From NCBI GenBank assembly GCA_023548195.1, contig JAJHZJ010000696.1, forward strand, positions 350,001 through 414,000: a stretch of 64,000 nt of DNA, written 5' to 3'. Positions within the stretch are counted from its first letter, which is position 1. Each line of letters starts with the position of its first letter. The notes under the pieces are model-generated. The model saw only the letters and a list, made by a program, of their open reading frames with translations, ran no database searches and had not been told where the DNA came from. Position numbers and translations under genes: made by a program. This DNA is from Bettongia penicillata ogilbyi. Lineage: Eukaryota; Chordata; Mammalia; Diprotodontia; Potoroidae. Below are positions 1-10,979 of the stretch, piece after piece.

Positions 1-77
1 ATTTGAAACTCAAAATTTTAAAATATGAACGTTAAAAATTGTTTTACCTGTAATTGGGAAAAAATAAAGTGGACAGT
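1..77 (+). mobile_element. LINE-1 3' terminal fragment
   Basis: Only the extreme 3' end of an L1 is present, continuing from outside the window. It carries the 'aactcaaaattttaaaat' block and the 'acctgtaattgggaaaa' tail. The same tail type recurs at 62670-62700. No coding sequence remains. Confidence 0.6.
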
Positions 78-169
78 TTCAAGTATCAGTTGACTGACCT
101 ATGGATCAACTCACCATCTCTATGACTTCCTAGCTCAAAACTTGTTTTCGCTCACCACTCTGCCTGCAT

Positions 170-352
170 ATGGAATGTCTCTTTATATTGTAATATGTTT
201 CTTGAGGACAGGAACTGTATTCCTTTTCATATTTCTTTCCTCGTTGTATAATAGGGTTGCTTAAAAGGGCAAGAACTGTTTCGCTTTTGTTTTTGCAAAT
301 CTAGCACAATGCCTGTCACATGGCAAGTGCATAAAAAATGGTTTTATTTATG
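170..352 (+). repeat. L2 3' end fragment
   Basis: The order 'cttgaggacaggaactg', then 'ctagcacaatgcctgtcaca', then a '..gtgcataaaaaatgg' end is the degenerate 3' end of L2. In the recalled consensus this is 'gcagggactgt', 'cctagcacagtgcctggcac', '..gctcaataaat'. Positions 78-169 and 353-514 hold AT-rich sequence I cannot assign. Confidence 0.5.
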
Positions 353-514
353 CATTCACAAATATCTTTATCCGGGTTAACCTCAATCAATTAATTACCA
401 TCCTCTAGGTCTATTAATTTATTCAATTCCATATCCACCTTTTTATGGTGTCATTGATCCTGTATCGACTAATTTCGTGAATAAATATATCATGATTAAC
501 TTGTTTTTAAAAAA

Positions 515-772
515 GAAAGGAATTTCAGAAAATAAAAAAAGGAAAGGATATAGGAAGACATATCAACTGATATTAAGTAAAGTGAGAAGAATCAGGAGAT
601 CATTATAAACAGTAACAACAATTAACGATGATTGACCTTGAAAGACTTGGCTATTCTTATCAATAAAATGAACCAAGATAATTCCAAAAGACGTATGTTG
701 AAAAAAACGCTATCCACTTCCAGAGAGAAACCTCAGGAGCTCCGACTGCAAAATGAAGTACAATCCTCCCTC
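515..772 (+). mobile_element. LINE-1 3' region, first part
   Basis: The segment follows the marsupial L1 region just after ORF2. Landmarks are a gatgctgagtgaagtgagcagaa-like block at 572-598, 'cagtaacaaca' at 610 and the 'ctatccacttccagagaga' block at 708. It stops abruptly near 772 and the expected continuation is found at 1440, so about 0.67 kb of foreign DNA separates the halves. Confidence 0.6.
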
Positions 773-1120
773 AATACTTGAAGATTTCACATTCGTGATT
801 TTGGTTACTTATAGATTGTCCATCGATAATTAAATGAAAATTTTTGGATATTTGCAAGTACTGCAGAAAATCACAGATGACTCACCTATGTAAAGAAAAC
901 TTAAAATAATAGTAAGTCATAAATGCATAAATACTACGTTATTCATCTATGTTTTCACTTGCTACCATAAGAACACATACATAAATTTGTTATAAACAGT
1001 TAAATTTTGTTAAAAGTTTCAGCTTGATGAATAGCTGTGGGCTATACACTCTCTTGGGAATGCTTCCTCTTTGTTCTACCATCCAGACTCAGGCACATGA
1101 TTTCCTCTCTCAGTGATCAT

Positions 1121-1333
1121 TGTATTTTATGCTTTTTTTTTTTCTTTTTCTTTTGTTGTAGAAGAAGGAAATTCATGAAGCAGTTGCTGCAGCTATACCA
1201 GCAGCTGCAAAGACTGCATAGTGTAAGAAATCTGGCTCTTTCTCCACAGAAATTTCAACTTTTTATGGGTACACTGTGTTGTTTTGCTTGTTTTGGATGC
1301 TGAATCAACATGATTAGAATTATTAAAAATAAA
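1121..1333 (+). other. Possible terminal exon-like segment of unknown origin
   Basis: A long pyrimidine tract ends in 'ttgttgtag' at about 1160. The following codons in that frame read roughly KKEIHEAVAAAIPAAAKTA and then TAG at about 1220. An AATAAA signal lies near 1328, and a GTAAGA donor-like site follows the TAG. The block lies in the 773-1439 insert that splits an L1 3' end. I do not recognise the peptide or the insert, and acceptor-like pyrimidine tracts arise by chance in AT-rich DNA. It is recorded as a candidate only. Confidence 0.15.
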
Positions 1334-1439
1334 GTTTTGGAATGGATCCTAGAGTTTTTTTGTGGTTTTTCACATACACAGAGGTCCTGCACTCAAATCC
1401 CTGGGAATGTTGAGAATGTTGAGGAATGACTATAATTTT

Positions 1440-1625
1440 CTCTTGGTTTTTTTTTTTTTTTGCTTTTTTGTGATATGATTAATATGGAAATATGTTTTGC
1501 ATTATTTCACATGTATAATTGATATCATTTCGCTTGCCTTCTCTATGGCTGAGGGAGGAAAGGGAGGGTGGAAGAGAACTTAGAAGTCAAAATTAAAAAG
1601 AAAAGAATGTTAAAAATAAATATTA
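1440..1625 (+). mobile_element. LINE-1 3' end, second part
   Basis: This continues the L1 of 515-772 with a T-tract, 'taatatggaaatatgtttt', 'acatgtataattgatatcat' and a G-rich purine run. It ends in an A-rich tail ('aaaataaatattaaatg'). Confidence 0.6.
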
Positions 1626-2161
1626 AATGTTTTTAAAATTCTCACTTATTTTCCCCTGTCTCCAATAGCTATCATTCTATATTGTTCTAACAGTTTGGGG
1701 CTACCCTCCTTAAGAAGATCTCTTACAATAGCTGACTCCACTTCTTTCCTCACACACTTTTTGGAATCTGGTTTCCAATACCATTTAAGCACAACTTCTC
1801 TTTGCAGAGTTACCAGTGATACGCTAGCTGCCAAAACGAATGACCTTTCTACAGTCTTTGACACTGTCACTCATTCTTTCTAGATCTTTGTGATCCTCCT
1901 CCCTCCTGTTTCTCCTCCCTAGTTTACCTCTCCTTCTTTGACTCCTTTGCTGGATTTTCGTCCTCTTCATGCCCACTAATGGTGGGCGTCCCGTAAGGCT
2001 CTGCCCTGTATCCTCTTCTGGCCTCCATATTATTTGCTCAGTGGGCTCATGATCTGTCAAGGTTTCCATTATCATTGCTCTGCAAAAGCTCTCAGATCTG
2101 TTTGTCCAGCCTTCATCTCTCCCCTGACCTCTACTCTCACATCTCTCATTGTCTCTCCTGG

Positions 2162-2415
2162 TAGCTGTTGTTCAATGATTTCAGTCATGTCCAACTCTTA
2201 GTGACCACACATGGGGTTTTCTTGACAAAGATGTTGGAGCTGTTGCCATTTCCTTCTGCAGCTCATTTTACAGGTGACGAACTGAGGTAAACAGGATTAA
2301 ATAACTTGCCCAAGGACATAAAGCTAGTAAGTGTCTGAGGCCAGATTTGAACTAAAGAAGATGAGTTTTCCTTACTTCAAGCTGGACTCTCTATCCACTG
2401 AGTCACCTAGCTGCC
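2162..2415 (-). mobile_element. tRNA-derived marsupial SINE (antisense)
   Basis: Read on the minus strand, a tRNA-like head with the usual 'gcagctaggtg' start is followed by a polymerase III B-box-like stretch. Next come 'agctcgttt..cctc', the aaatggcaaa-type block and a tail near 'tgactgaaat'. It interrupts an L2. The flanks (near 2150 and 2417) share a rough 'ttg-ctct-ctgg' resemblance that may be a worn target duplication. Confidence 0.75.
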
Positions 2416-2798
2416 CACGTTGCCTCTTGGAGGCATCTCCAACTGGATGTCCTATAGTCATCTTAAACTCAACATGCCTAATTCTCAATTTATTGTCCTT
2501 CTTCCAAACCCTCTCCCTCTTCTTAGCTTCCCTGTTACTGTATAGGGCACTACCATCCTCCCAGTTGCTCAGGCTCAAAACCTAGGTGCCATCTTTTGAC
2601 TCCTTACTCTCACCCCTCATACCCAACCAATGGGCAATTCCTGACAAGACCTTTGTAATATGTTGTATTTTTGCCCCCTACTCTCTTCCAACACTGTAAC
2701 CACCCTGGGGCAGGTCCTCCTTACCTCCCACCTGGACTTTTGCAATAACTTCTTCCTGTATAGTGTCCCTGTCAGAATTCTGTTAAGATACTCTACAG

Positions 2799-2945
2799 CA
2801 GAGTCAGGAACTTGTGGTCTCAAGGCTGCATGTGGCCCTCCAAGTCTTCAAGTGCAACCCTTTGACTGAATCTAAACTTAAATGCTCTGTTGGATTCAGT
2901 CAAAGGGCCACACTTAGTCTTGAGGCCTCAGGTTCCCCAGGCCTG
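2799..2945. mobile_element. Palindromic hAT-like MITE
   Basis: The left arm starts 'cagagtcaggaacttg' and the right arm ends 'caggttccccaggcctg', with the arms nearly reverse-complementary. The inner motif 'ccctttgactgaatct' (2857) is mirrored by 'ggattcagtcaaaggg' (2892). The whole unit could fold into one long hairpin. Flanking octamers (ctctacag and gtctcaac) match poorly, so an 8-bp hAT duplication is not demonstrated. A related left half lies at 52591-52695. Confidence 0.6.
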
Positions 2946-3085
2946 GTCTCAACCATCCTCTACTCAGCTATCAAACTGTGTATTCTCAGTTAATATCAGT
3001 GCCTTCCTATTAAATCTCCCCTTCTACAAGAAGTCTTCCTCTTCATTTTAGTACCTTCTCTCTGTGATTATTTCCAATTTATTAT

Positions 3086-3087
3086 AC

Positions 3088-3120
<33 letters not shown>

Positions 3121-3160
3121 TATACAATATACATATAAGTGTGTGTGTATGTGTGTGTCT
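3086..3160. repeat. (TA)n/(CA)n/(TG)n microsatellite
   Basis: An uninterrupted TA run of about 24 bases passes into CA and then imperfect TG-rich repeats. Confidence 0.9.
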
Positions 3161-3179
3161 TTGCAACTTATAATGCTAG

Positions 3180-3478
3180 TGTGTTGTATGGGACCATTGA
3201 GAAAGTAAGTGACTTACCCAAGGCCACACAACCAATCTGTGTTAGAAGCAAGACTTGAATTCAAGGCTTCTTGATTCCAAGGTCAGTTCCCTATTCATTC
3301 TGTCATGCCACCACTGAATGTATATATTGTGATTGCTATTTTCCCCAGTTCACATGCGAAGAAACTGAGGCCCATAAAAGTTGGGCAATGGCCAGAGTCA
3401 AGCAGCTAATGACAGAAGCCAGCATTAAGTGCTACTCTGTCTGACCTAGAATCCAGTACTCTAGCCATGCCATATCAC
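3180..3478 (-). repeat. Two MIR fragments (antisense)
   Basis: Both pieces (about 3180-3310 and 3320-3478) show the antisense MIR core. The first has 'gtgacttacccaaggccaca' and the second has 'gaaactgaggcccataaaag' followed by 'agtcaagcagctaatg'. They are degenerate and non-coding. Confidence 0.6.
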
Positions 3479-3529
3479 TGAAAGATTCTCTACTCAGAAA
3501 AGGAAAATTCCTAATAATAGCATTCCCAG

Positions 3530-4980
3530 AGCAAGCCAAAATTCCATTTTTCCTCATTCCATCCCAATCACTCTACTGAAGCCACTCTTTCCAGAGTTTT
3601 CAGTCACTCCTTAACTTCCCAATCCAATATTCTTTTCTTAGTCTTTATCTGTCCTGGCACCTTGACAGCATTTGATACTGTTGACCACTCTCTTCTGCTA
3701 GATACCCTTCCCTATCTTTCCGTAACATTTCTGATTCCCTTCCTCTCCATCTGGATGCTTATTTCCAAGTTTCTTTGCTGGATAACTCTTGCTCTGCCCT
3801 CATGTATGGGTGTACTCTGGGGATCTGCTCCAGACTCTCTCGTTCTTTTCTCATATTATCTCTCCTTTATCTCATCGGCTTCCATGAATTCAACAATTAC
3901 CAATATGCGTACTTTATGTAGAGAGACATATAGATATGGAGGCAGAGATAGGTATAGATGTTGATATCTATCTATCTCTATGTGTGCATGTAGATATAGA
4001 TAAAAATCCAAGTCTGCCTTCAGGTACAGTCATTAGTCCTGCATCACCAGCTGCCTATTGGACATCACAAGTAGATTGTCCCATAAACATCTCAAACTCA
4101 AAATATCCAAAACAAAAGTCATTATCTGCCCATCCAACAAGTAAACTTCGGAACTAACCTACTTCTGCATTCACTCAGCTCAAAGTCACTTTTTGCTCTT
4201 CCCTCTTCTTTACACTCCACGGTATCTAAGTACTTGCCAAATTCTAATGATTTTGCTTCAGTGAAATTTCTCACACCTATCTCCTCCTGTCCACTCACAT
4301 GACTACTACCCCCAGTTCAAGACCACATCATTATTGTCTTAGAAAATTGTAATTTTCTCGTAATTGGTTTTGCAGCTCTCTAATCCACAGCTCCATAGAA
4401 TTGTCAAAGTGATATACCTGAAACACAGATCTGACCACGTCCCTTCCCTGTTCAATTAAACCCTAGTAGTTCTCTATGACCTCCAAGGTCAAATACAACC
4501 TCCAGATTGGCATTTAAAGCCAATATGGCTCTATCCTACATTCCCAGACATGTATATTATACATTGCTTCCTTTCTCACACTCTAGAATTCAGACAAACT
4601 GGACCATTTCCTGTTTTCAGTACATGGTATTCCATCTCTCATCTCCATTTCTTTGCAGACACTGTACCTCATCACTGAAATACTTTTCTCCTCACTTCTA
4701 CCTCTTGTAAACCCTACCTTCCTTCAAAGATCACTCAGCTCAGATACTATTTTCTATAAAATCTAATGCTTCCAATTGCTCTCACTTTCCATCCAGAAGT
4801 TACTTTTTATAGCTTTTTATATTTAATTAACACATTTAATATATCATTCCTCTCCAAATGAAAATAAAATGCAAGCTCCCTAGTCCAATAAAATCACAGG
4901 TCCAATGCCTACCTCTAGCCTCAGAACATAAAACAGCATCTGGAACACAGAAAGTGCTCAATTAATGCTTTTAAATTGAT
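3530..4980 (+). mobile_element. L2 LINE, 3' portion reaching the 3' end
   Basis: About 1.45 kb follows L2 order. It begins in the reverse transcriptase region ('gcatttgatactgttgacca' at 3668), passes 'catctcaaactcaaaatatc' at 4088 and 'agatctgaccacgtcccttc' at 4427. It ends in the trailer 'cagcatctggaacacag..gtgctcaattaatgc' near 4930-4975. A GATA-like patch at 3915-3995 has been inserted or expanded inside it. All frames are broken. Confidence 0.7.
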
Positions 4981-5837
4981 TCAAATTCTTGGAGGAAATG
5001 ATAGACTTGCAAAGAAGTGAGCACTGTATCCTAGACTCCAGCCTCACATGCTTTTTCCAAAACCCTTCTTTTCAATGCTAGTTGATAAAATGTGAGAGAA
5101 TAAAGAGATAGTTTTTGAAGAATGAAAAGGAATTGCACACATTTTCTTACAGCCAAAACTGGCCTTAACTATTGAGCATACCCAAGTCCTCCAACTCTGA
5201 TGGAGTCTAAGGGAGGAAGACCGAGGCTGAAGGCTTTGGCACAGACAGATGAAACCTGAAAATTTCCAGAAAGGAAAGCCGAATGGGCAAGAGGGAAGCT
5301 TTAGGGACTTAGGAAAAATATCACCAATATGAATTATATTTGTCCTGAGCTCCTGAGCAATTTTCAGTTTGGATTCCTGCGCCAAACCAGATGTTCTTCC
5401 CATTTCTGTGTTTCTTCCTGCCTCTTGGATGTACCCCTCCCTTCCCAGAAAGTCCTTCTGTATTTTGGCAATTAGAAGGAAACCACTGCCTAACTCTGTT
5501 TAAAAATGCTTTTGCTAAGTTCAAACTATATTCTTAAGTGTGTCTTAAAAACTGTCTGACAGAAGGTTTTGGAAGGCTGTAAAATGGAGAAACCCCAAAA
5601 GCTGGCAGGGAAAAACCCTCCATCCATGTAGATGCCAGCAGTCTAGTTAGGAATAAGAGCTTTGTTTTCCTTGTCTGTAAAATGGGGATAAATTTTCTTT
5701 CCATATGGTTTACTTAATAACAACAATGACAATGGCATTAACCAAAATAAATGCTCTCTCTAACCTAAATCTAGCAAGCACTTTCCTTGCAATCACCATC
5801 TGAAGGTAGAAAGATTCTTGCTTAAGTGCTATAGAGA
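4981..5837. other. Unassigned stretch
   Basis: I recognise no gene or repeat family here. A minus-strand open frame of 119 codons (5044-5403) has no domain, no splice context and no repeat relative, and is probably chance. Confidence 0.4.
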
Positions 5838-5950
5838 AAGAAGGCAGTGTGGTGTATCAGCCAGAGTGCTGGATCTGGAGTCAGAAAGAGCTAGCTTGAA
5901 GTTCCTGACATTTATTACGTGTGACCTTGGCCAAAGTCATCTCAACAATC
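5838..5950 (+). repeat. MIR fragment (sense)
   Basis: The MIR head 'gtggtgtatcagccagagtg', 'ctggagtcagaaagagct' and 'gtgtgaccttggccaaagtc' appear in the expected order. Confidence 0.65.
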
Positions 5951-6071
5951 ATTCATCAGTGCATTCAGTCAATAAGCATATGGAAGTGCCTTTGATAATG
6001 CCTTGTCTGTGTTCTTACATCTATATTTATCTGTCATATTCACAGTTGTATGCAAGGTATCTCTCTCCTCC

Positions 6072-6172
6072 TGCTACTAGTTAGACTGAGAGATCCTAGA
6101 GGGAGAAGACTCTTCTTGCCTTTCCCAGTGTTTAGCGCAGGACCTGCTACATTATAGGTGCTTAATAAATGT
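6072..6172 (+). repeat. L2 3' end fragment
   Basis: 'agtgtttagcgcaggacctg' followed by 'aggtgcttaataaatg' is the L2 terminal signature. The SINE at 6175 is inserted directly after it. Confidence 0.6.
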
Positions 6173-6174
6173 GT

Positions 6175-6421
6175 GGGCAGCTAGGTGGCATGCGGATAGA
6201 GAGTAAGGCTTGGAGTCAGGAAGATAGATCTTTCTGAGTTCAAATTTGGCCTCGGATACTTCCTAGTTGTATGTCTCTGGGCAAGCCACCCTGTCTGCCT
6301 CGGTTCCTCATCTGTAAAATGAGCTGGAGAAGGAAATGGCAAACCACTTCCACATCTTTACCAAGAAAACCCCAAGTGGGCTCATGAAGAGTCAGACACA
6401 ACTGAAATGGATGAACAAAAA
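6175..6421 (+). mobile_element. tRNA-derived marsupial SINE (sense)
   Basis: This is a nearly complete copy. The head is 'gggcagctaggtggca', followed by 'ggagtcaggaagatag', a B-box-like 'gagttcaaatttggcc', 'ctcatctgtaaaatgagctg' and 'gagaaggaaatggcaaacca'. Then come 'caagaaaaccccaagtgggc', 'gtcagacacaactgaaatgg' and a short A-rich tail. The tRNA-like head would have carried an internal polymerase III promoter. It serves as the reference copy for the other SINEs listed here. Confidence 0.85.
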
Positions 6422-6639
6422 ATAAATGCTTGTTAACTTGTCTGTGTTGCAAGATGAGACAAAAAGACAAAAACAGGAAATAATCTGTTCTCTAAAGATG
6501 CATACTTTCTTTCAGATGTAACATCTACACAACAAAGTAATTATAAAATTTAGATCTAGGGACTGGACTTTGTGATATTGTTACCATAGGAAATTCCAAA
6601 TGAGGAAATTCCCTTGATCAATTCAAGCCACCAACTTCT

Positions 6640-6790
6640 CTGGATTGTAGAGCCTTGGAGAGTGGCATGGGATACCGAAAGCATAGCAGGCTTGCCCAAA
6701 GTCACACCACCAGTACAAGATTTATAAGACGTGGCACTAGGACTTGCACCTTGCTGGCTCCATGGCCAACTTTCTAGTCACCACAAGACT
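6640..6790 (-). repeat. MIR fragment (antisense)
   Basis: 'gcttgcccaaagtcacacca' and the following 'ggcactaggacttgcacctt' fit the antisense MIR core in degraded form. Positions 6422-6639 contain nothing I can assign. Confidence 0.5.
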
Positions 6791-6824
6791 CTGCCTTTCA
6801 AGAGATAACATGTACAAAATTTAA

Positions 6825-7190
6825 AGTAATGTGTGGAGAGGGGAACTACCCACAGGTGGAAGTAGGAAAAGTCTCCTTTATGAAGTGACGCTTGAGCTGA
6901 GTTTTGAGGTAAATAGTTGGTTCTACAAAGGCAGAAGGAGGAGGAAATGCATTCCAGTCATAGCATCAGCCTATACAAAGATCTGGAGACAGGAAGAAAG
7001 CCAATTTGGCTGGAATGTAAAGTATGTAAAGATGAAGAATAGGCAATAAATCTGGAGAGGAAGACAAACCAGATCATGGAGGAATTTAAACATGGGTTTG
7101 TATTTTATACTTAAAGTAATGGGGAACCATTGGAGCTTTAGAGCAAAAGGAGTTAAGTGATCAGACCTATGCTTTAACCTGGAAGGTACA
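6825..7190 (-). mobile_element. L2 LINE fragment (antisense)
   Basis: On the plus strand the reverse complement of L2 coding sequence is evident. Landmarks are a gagctgagttttgag block at 6893, 'gaggaaatgcattccagtca' at 6941, 'aatggggaaccattggagct' at 7118 and 'gttaagtgatcagacc' at 7151. The minus-strand translation near 7080-7180 resembles the L2 pattern LTP..L..LQW.PI.L, with stops. Positions 7365-7450 may hold a short MIR 3' piece. Confidence 0.65.
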
Positions 7191-7596
7191 CCTCTAAACA
7201 TATCATTAAATGCACCTTGGCAACATGATGGATCTTTACCATAAAACACAATTCAAACATCTATCATTTTTTCCTATTTTTTCAGATAAGGGAACCAAAC
7301 CTTAGAAAGTCCAATGTCTTTCCAGGAGAAGGTGGAGAATACCTGGTAAGACCCTTCATTTCACAAGTGAGTTCTAAGGCTTATTGTGAAGGCTAAATGG
7401 AATAACATGCATCAAGCTCTTTGTAACCAGAAAACATTATGAGAGTAATAGTGTGTGACTTCTTACCATTGTCAATATTATTAGAAGTGACACAACAACT
7501 CACAATTAGAAAGACTTGGAATTTAGGATACAGTCACCCTAGGACAAAGCAGTTTTCTTGAATCACAGACATGTCAGCAAAAAGAAAAGAAAGAAA

Positions 7597-7704
7597 GGAA
7601 GGAAGGAAGGAAGGAAGGAAGGAAGGAAGGAAGGAAGGAAGGAAGGAAGGAAGGAAGGAAGGAAGGAAGGAAGGAAGGAAGGAAGGAAGGAAGGAAGGAA
7701 GGAA
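7597..7704. repeat. (GGAA)n microsatellite
   Basis: There are 27 uninterrupted GGAA units, preceded by a GAAA-like lead-in. The apparent minus-strand open frame through it (repeating FLPS) is an artefact of the repeat. Confidence 0.97.
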
Positions 7705-8094
7705 ACTTAAGGCAACACAAGACCTAAATTGAAGCATATTCTTGGAATGAGCCAAAGGTCTTTGAATTCCAGGCAGCTCCAGAGTCAGATCAAACTCTTT
7801 GAATGGTTTCTGAGCCCAGGGTAGGTGAAAGTTGTGTTTTTCCTTAGCCTTGGTGAGGAAAATAAAAGTTAAGTTAGCTAGTGATTAACAACCTTTAGGA
7901 TTCGGTAAAGGAGGCACAAGTTTATAATGAGGAGTTAGCATTTCTTTATGTCTTGTTCTATGATAAATTTTGGCTTAATTTGTAAGGCCAAGGTTGTAAC
8001 TGGAATTTTATTAAATAGTACATGGTATTTTATAGTGTTCTACTTTTTAATAGTGAAAATAGTAATATTGGTTGGATTACATGCAGAAAATACA

Positions 8095-8320
8095 AAGAGG
8101 GATATGGTAGAATTGATAAATTCTTGGACTTGGAATAACATGACCTCAATTCTAATTCCAGTTCTGACAGTCATTTTGAAGAAGTCTCTTTAAACACCTT
8201 AAACTCTAGTTTCTTCATCTGTGAAATGGAGAGCATCTTACTTTTCTCTGCCTACCTCACAGAGTTGTATTTAGGAAAGTTCTTTGTTTAGAGAAAGTAC
8301 TAAAGTACTGTCACAAAAGA
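8095..8320 (+). repeat. MIR fragment (sense)
   Basis: 'attcttggacttggaataac', 'gtttcttcatctgtgaaatg' and 'ctacctcacagagttgta' are in MIR order. Positions 7705-8094 contain no feature I can assign. Confidence 0.6.
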
Positions 8321-8414
8321 GTAGTATAGGATATGTAACTATGAGCAGTGTCCCAGGGACTGCTCTCTGTAAGACTTTAAATTACAACAGCAACTGATTT
8401 GCATCAATGGATAG

Positions 8415-8830
8415 CATTTTACAGTCACAGATTTGGCGAGTCAAAAGGTACCTTAAAGCTCATCTAGTGGTACCCTTACATTAAACAATGCTCACTTTAA
8501 TATACCTGACAAGTGGTCATTCAGTCTCTTTTTGAAAACTACCAAAGAGGGAGAATGTGTCATCTCTTTAGTCAACCCATTCCACTTTGGAACAAATCTA
8601 ACTGTTAAGTCTTCTCCTGTACATCAAGCTACAACTTCCATCCATGACTTTTGGTTCTTTCCTTTGGGGCTAAACAGAATACATTAAATCATCTTCCATA
8701 CAACCGTCCTTCACATAAATACAGGTATCATACATCCCCCTGCCTTCAGTTTTATATTCTTCAGGCTAAATTTAGCCAGTTCCTTTAACCATTCTTTTCT
8801 TCATGTGATGATGACCAAGGGATCCTTACA
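8415..8830 (-). mobile_element. CR1/L3-like LINE fragment (antisense)
   Basis: The strand shows the CR1/L3 antisense series: 'gacaagtggtcattcagtct', 'ttttgaaaactaccaaag', 'caacccattccactttggaa', 'ctaactgttaag', 'aacttccatccatgactttt', 'ggggctaaacagaa' and 'caggctaaatttagccagtt'. It is ancient and non-coding. A related piece lies at 46860-47060. Confidence 0.6.
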
Positions 8831-9089
8831 CTGATGTTTTGGTTGCCCTACTCCAAAAAAAGCAAACAAAAAGCTTATTTTCTGTAATCATACGTGGATA
8901 ATCACCTAAAATTTGCGATTAGAAAACTATGCATCCCTATGACTTTCTTTCTGTGGGACGCTGAACAAGTTATTTCACTTATGCTGCCTTAATTTCTTCA
9001 TTTACAAATAAGAAATCTGTTCTCTGGTTCCTCTTCTGTTTCTTAGTCTATTGTACTGTTTAGATAGCTGAATAAGGAACTTTATCAGA

Positions 9090-9320
9090 GAGTTTTGACC
9101 TTTTTTACATCATAGACTCCTTTAACAATCTGCAAAATCCTGTGCAATTCTCCTCAAAAAAAACTTGTTGCCTATGTTAATAGTTGAAAGAAATGCTAAA
9201 TTTCAATAAGAGTAAGTGAACATAAAGATGTACTTTCCCATCTAAAGTTATGGTGCCTTTGAAATCTATCCACAAACTCCGCGGAGGTCTGTGGATGCCA
9301 AGTTAAGATTCCAAACTTAA
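9090..9320. mobile_element. hAT (Charlie-type) MITE-like fragment
   Basis: 'ttttttacatcatagactcc' and 'tttaacaatctgcaaaatcc' open the piece, and 'tgtggatgccaagttaagat' closes it. This resembles non-autonomous hAT elements that end in 'ggttaagaacccctg'. Related pieces are at 10980-11115 and 35340-35412. Confidence 0.45.
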
Positions 9321-9984
9321 AAAAATAGAGTAGATTCTTTCTCCTTCCCTCCCTATCCTTCTCTCCCTTCCTTCATCTTTCCTCCCTTCTTATCCCCTCA
9401 TTTCCGATGGATTTAAGGGCAGAATTTTATAAGAAAAATCCACTGGTTGCACTTTGGTGAGTGATTAAAACTTTACTTCTGTTCTGGCTTAGATCAGTTT
9501 CAAAGACAAGCTTGGAGGCAGGAAGTACCTGGTGTGATTTTAGCTACATTTTTGTTTCCCAACACGTTGCCTCATCATGTAGCTATTTAACGTTTTCAAG
9601 ATGCGACCTCTGCTGAAACAATGCTACAGGGCTAGAGAAAAATGTAGAGTTTCCAGGCTGCAAAGGAGGGTTGGAGGTGCCCTCTTTACAGTGACCAAAA
9701 TGGAAATTACCCCAACAGCTAAACAGGGAAGGAGTGAATAACCACTGGGAAGACGTAGCCTGGCCACTGCTACTGTAGGGGCTACAAGTCCATCTGCTGA
9801 AGGAAAGTTCTTGCCATCTATCTCCACAGCACTGTCAAGTGGTGCAGCAGCAGAAAATGATATGAATTTATCAGTGGAAATGCCAGAAGAAGAGGCATTG
9901 ACATCAACTTTGTGGCTGCCCCTAAGGTCCATAAGACTTTTCCATCCGACTTGCAGTTAAAGCCTTTCCTATGTGCCATCTTCC
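9321..9984. other. Unassigned stretch
   Basis: No repeat or gene is recognised. Both strands are moderately open across 9620-9950, including a 102-codon minus-strand frame. I see no domain and no splice evidence, so this is not called as coding. Confidence 0.35.
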
Positions 9985-10330
9985 TCATTAGAATGTGAAC
10001 TCTGAGCACAAGGACTGCCTTAATGTTCTATCTGTATCACTAGGACTTAGCCCAGAGCTTTGAATATAGAATATGCTTAATAGACCATTCATTCATTCGT
10101 TCATTCATTCATTCATTCAGCAACATTGCTTCCCCTTATACTTAAAATAATCTTTCTTCTTACCTCTGCCTCTGAAAATCTGGAGTTTCTTTTTAGGTTC
10201 AGTTCAGGTGTTACCTCTTCCAGGAAGCTTTAGACAATTCCTTCTGTTATTTCTGGTTCTTCCCCCGACCCTGAAATTCCTTAGTGAAGCACTGACTTTT
10301 TAATGCATTTCATACTGTGTGTATTTAATA
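9985..10330 (+). repeat. L2 3' end fragments and (ATTC)n
   Basis: 9985-10090 has the L2 trailer ('aatgtgaactctgagcac', 'cactaggacttagcccagag', '..atgcttaatag'). A short ATTC tetranucleotide run occupies 10085-10120. From 10125 a second L2 piece reads 'ggttcagttcaggtgttacc' and 'ttccaggaagctttagacaa'. Confidence 0.5.
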
Positions 10331-10975
10331 GGTTTATGTGTATACATGCTGTGCATCCTCAGCTACACATATTCTTCCATTTTTTTCCTTTGTATTCTGA
10401 GTGCTTGTCCCATTTTGGGGAGGCAGTTTGGTTGAGAGTGGGGGTGGGTCAGCATGGTACTACCTGTGATTTTATTGCTGTAGGGAACTTTTGGTAGACT
10501 TCTTCCAATGCAGGTCATCAAGTGTTCCATGAGAGATGGCAGCTAGGCAGAGGGATACTGATAAATATTTAATGGCTACCTCTCTCACTCTCCCAGAAAA
10601 TGTGCGTAGAAAACACCCTGACACCCATCCTCATTCCAATTTTTATCTCCTCCGGGTAATATCCTACTCAAGAATGTATGACTTGAATGTAACTAAAACT
10701 AAAGAACTGTGAAGCGTGTTGGACATAAATAAAAAACTCTTGAGAAATTTTTCTTCACAGTGCCTTCTTCATTTTGGAGAGAATTTAAATAAATATTCAT
10801 CAGGAATATAATGGTATGCAACGTATAGCATGGCAACATTCAAGTAAAACTTTACAGGTAATTTGGTTAAGAGGATATCACTCATTTTCACCTATGACAT
10901 ATCTGAACTAAGGTCAAATTCTGCCTGCCACCATGCATGAATCAGCAAATAGTTTAATGTCCCTAGTCCTCAGAG
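10331..10975. other. Unassigned stretch
   Basis: I recognise no gene, RNA or repeat family in this interval. Confidence 0.35.
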
Positions 10976-10979
10976 TCCT

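Larger units (their letters stand above)
1640..3080 (+). mobile_element. L2 LINE, 3' half, with nested insertions
   Basis: The degraded coding strand of the L2 reverse transcriptase C-terminal region reads through three pieces: 1640-2161, 2416-2798 and 2946-3080. Landmarks are 'gtctttgacactgtcactca' at 1855, the 'tccaactggatgtcctatag' block at 2438 and 'cttaaactcaacatgcctaa' at 2461. The interruptions are an antisense SINE and a palindromic MITE. No open frame survives, so this is an ancient dead copy. Confidence 0.7.

Noticed and set aside
7597..7704. CRISPR-like regular repetition
   Set aside because: The array is a simple tetranucleotide repeat with no spacers. The whole window is vertebrate nuclear DNA, and no CRISPR array exists here.
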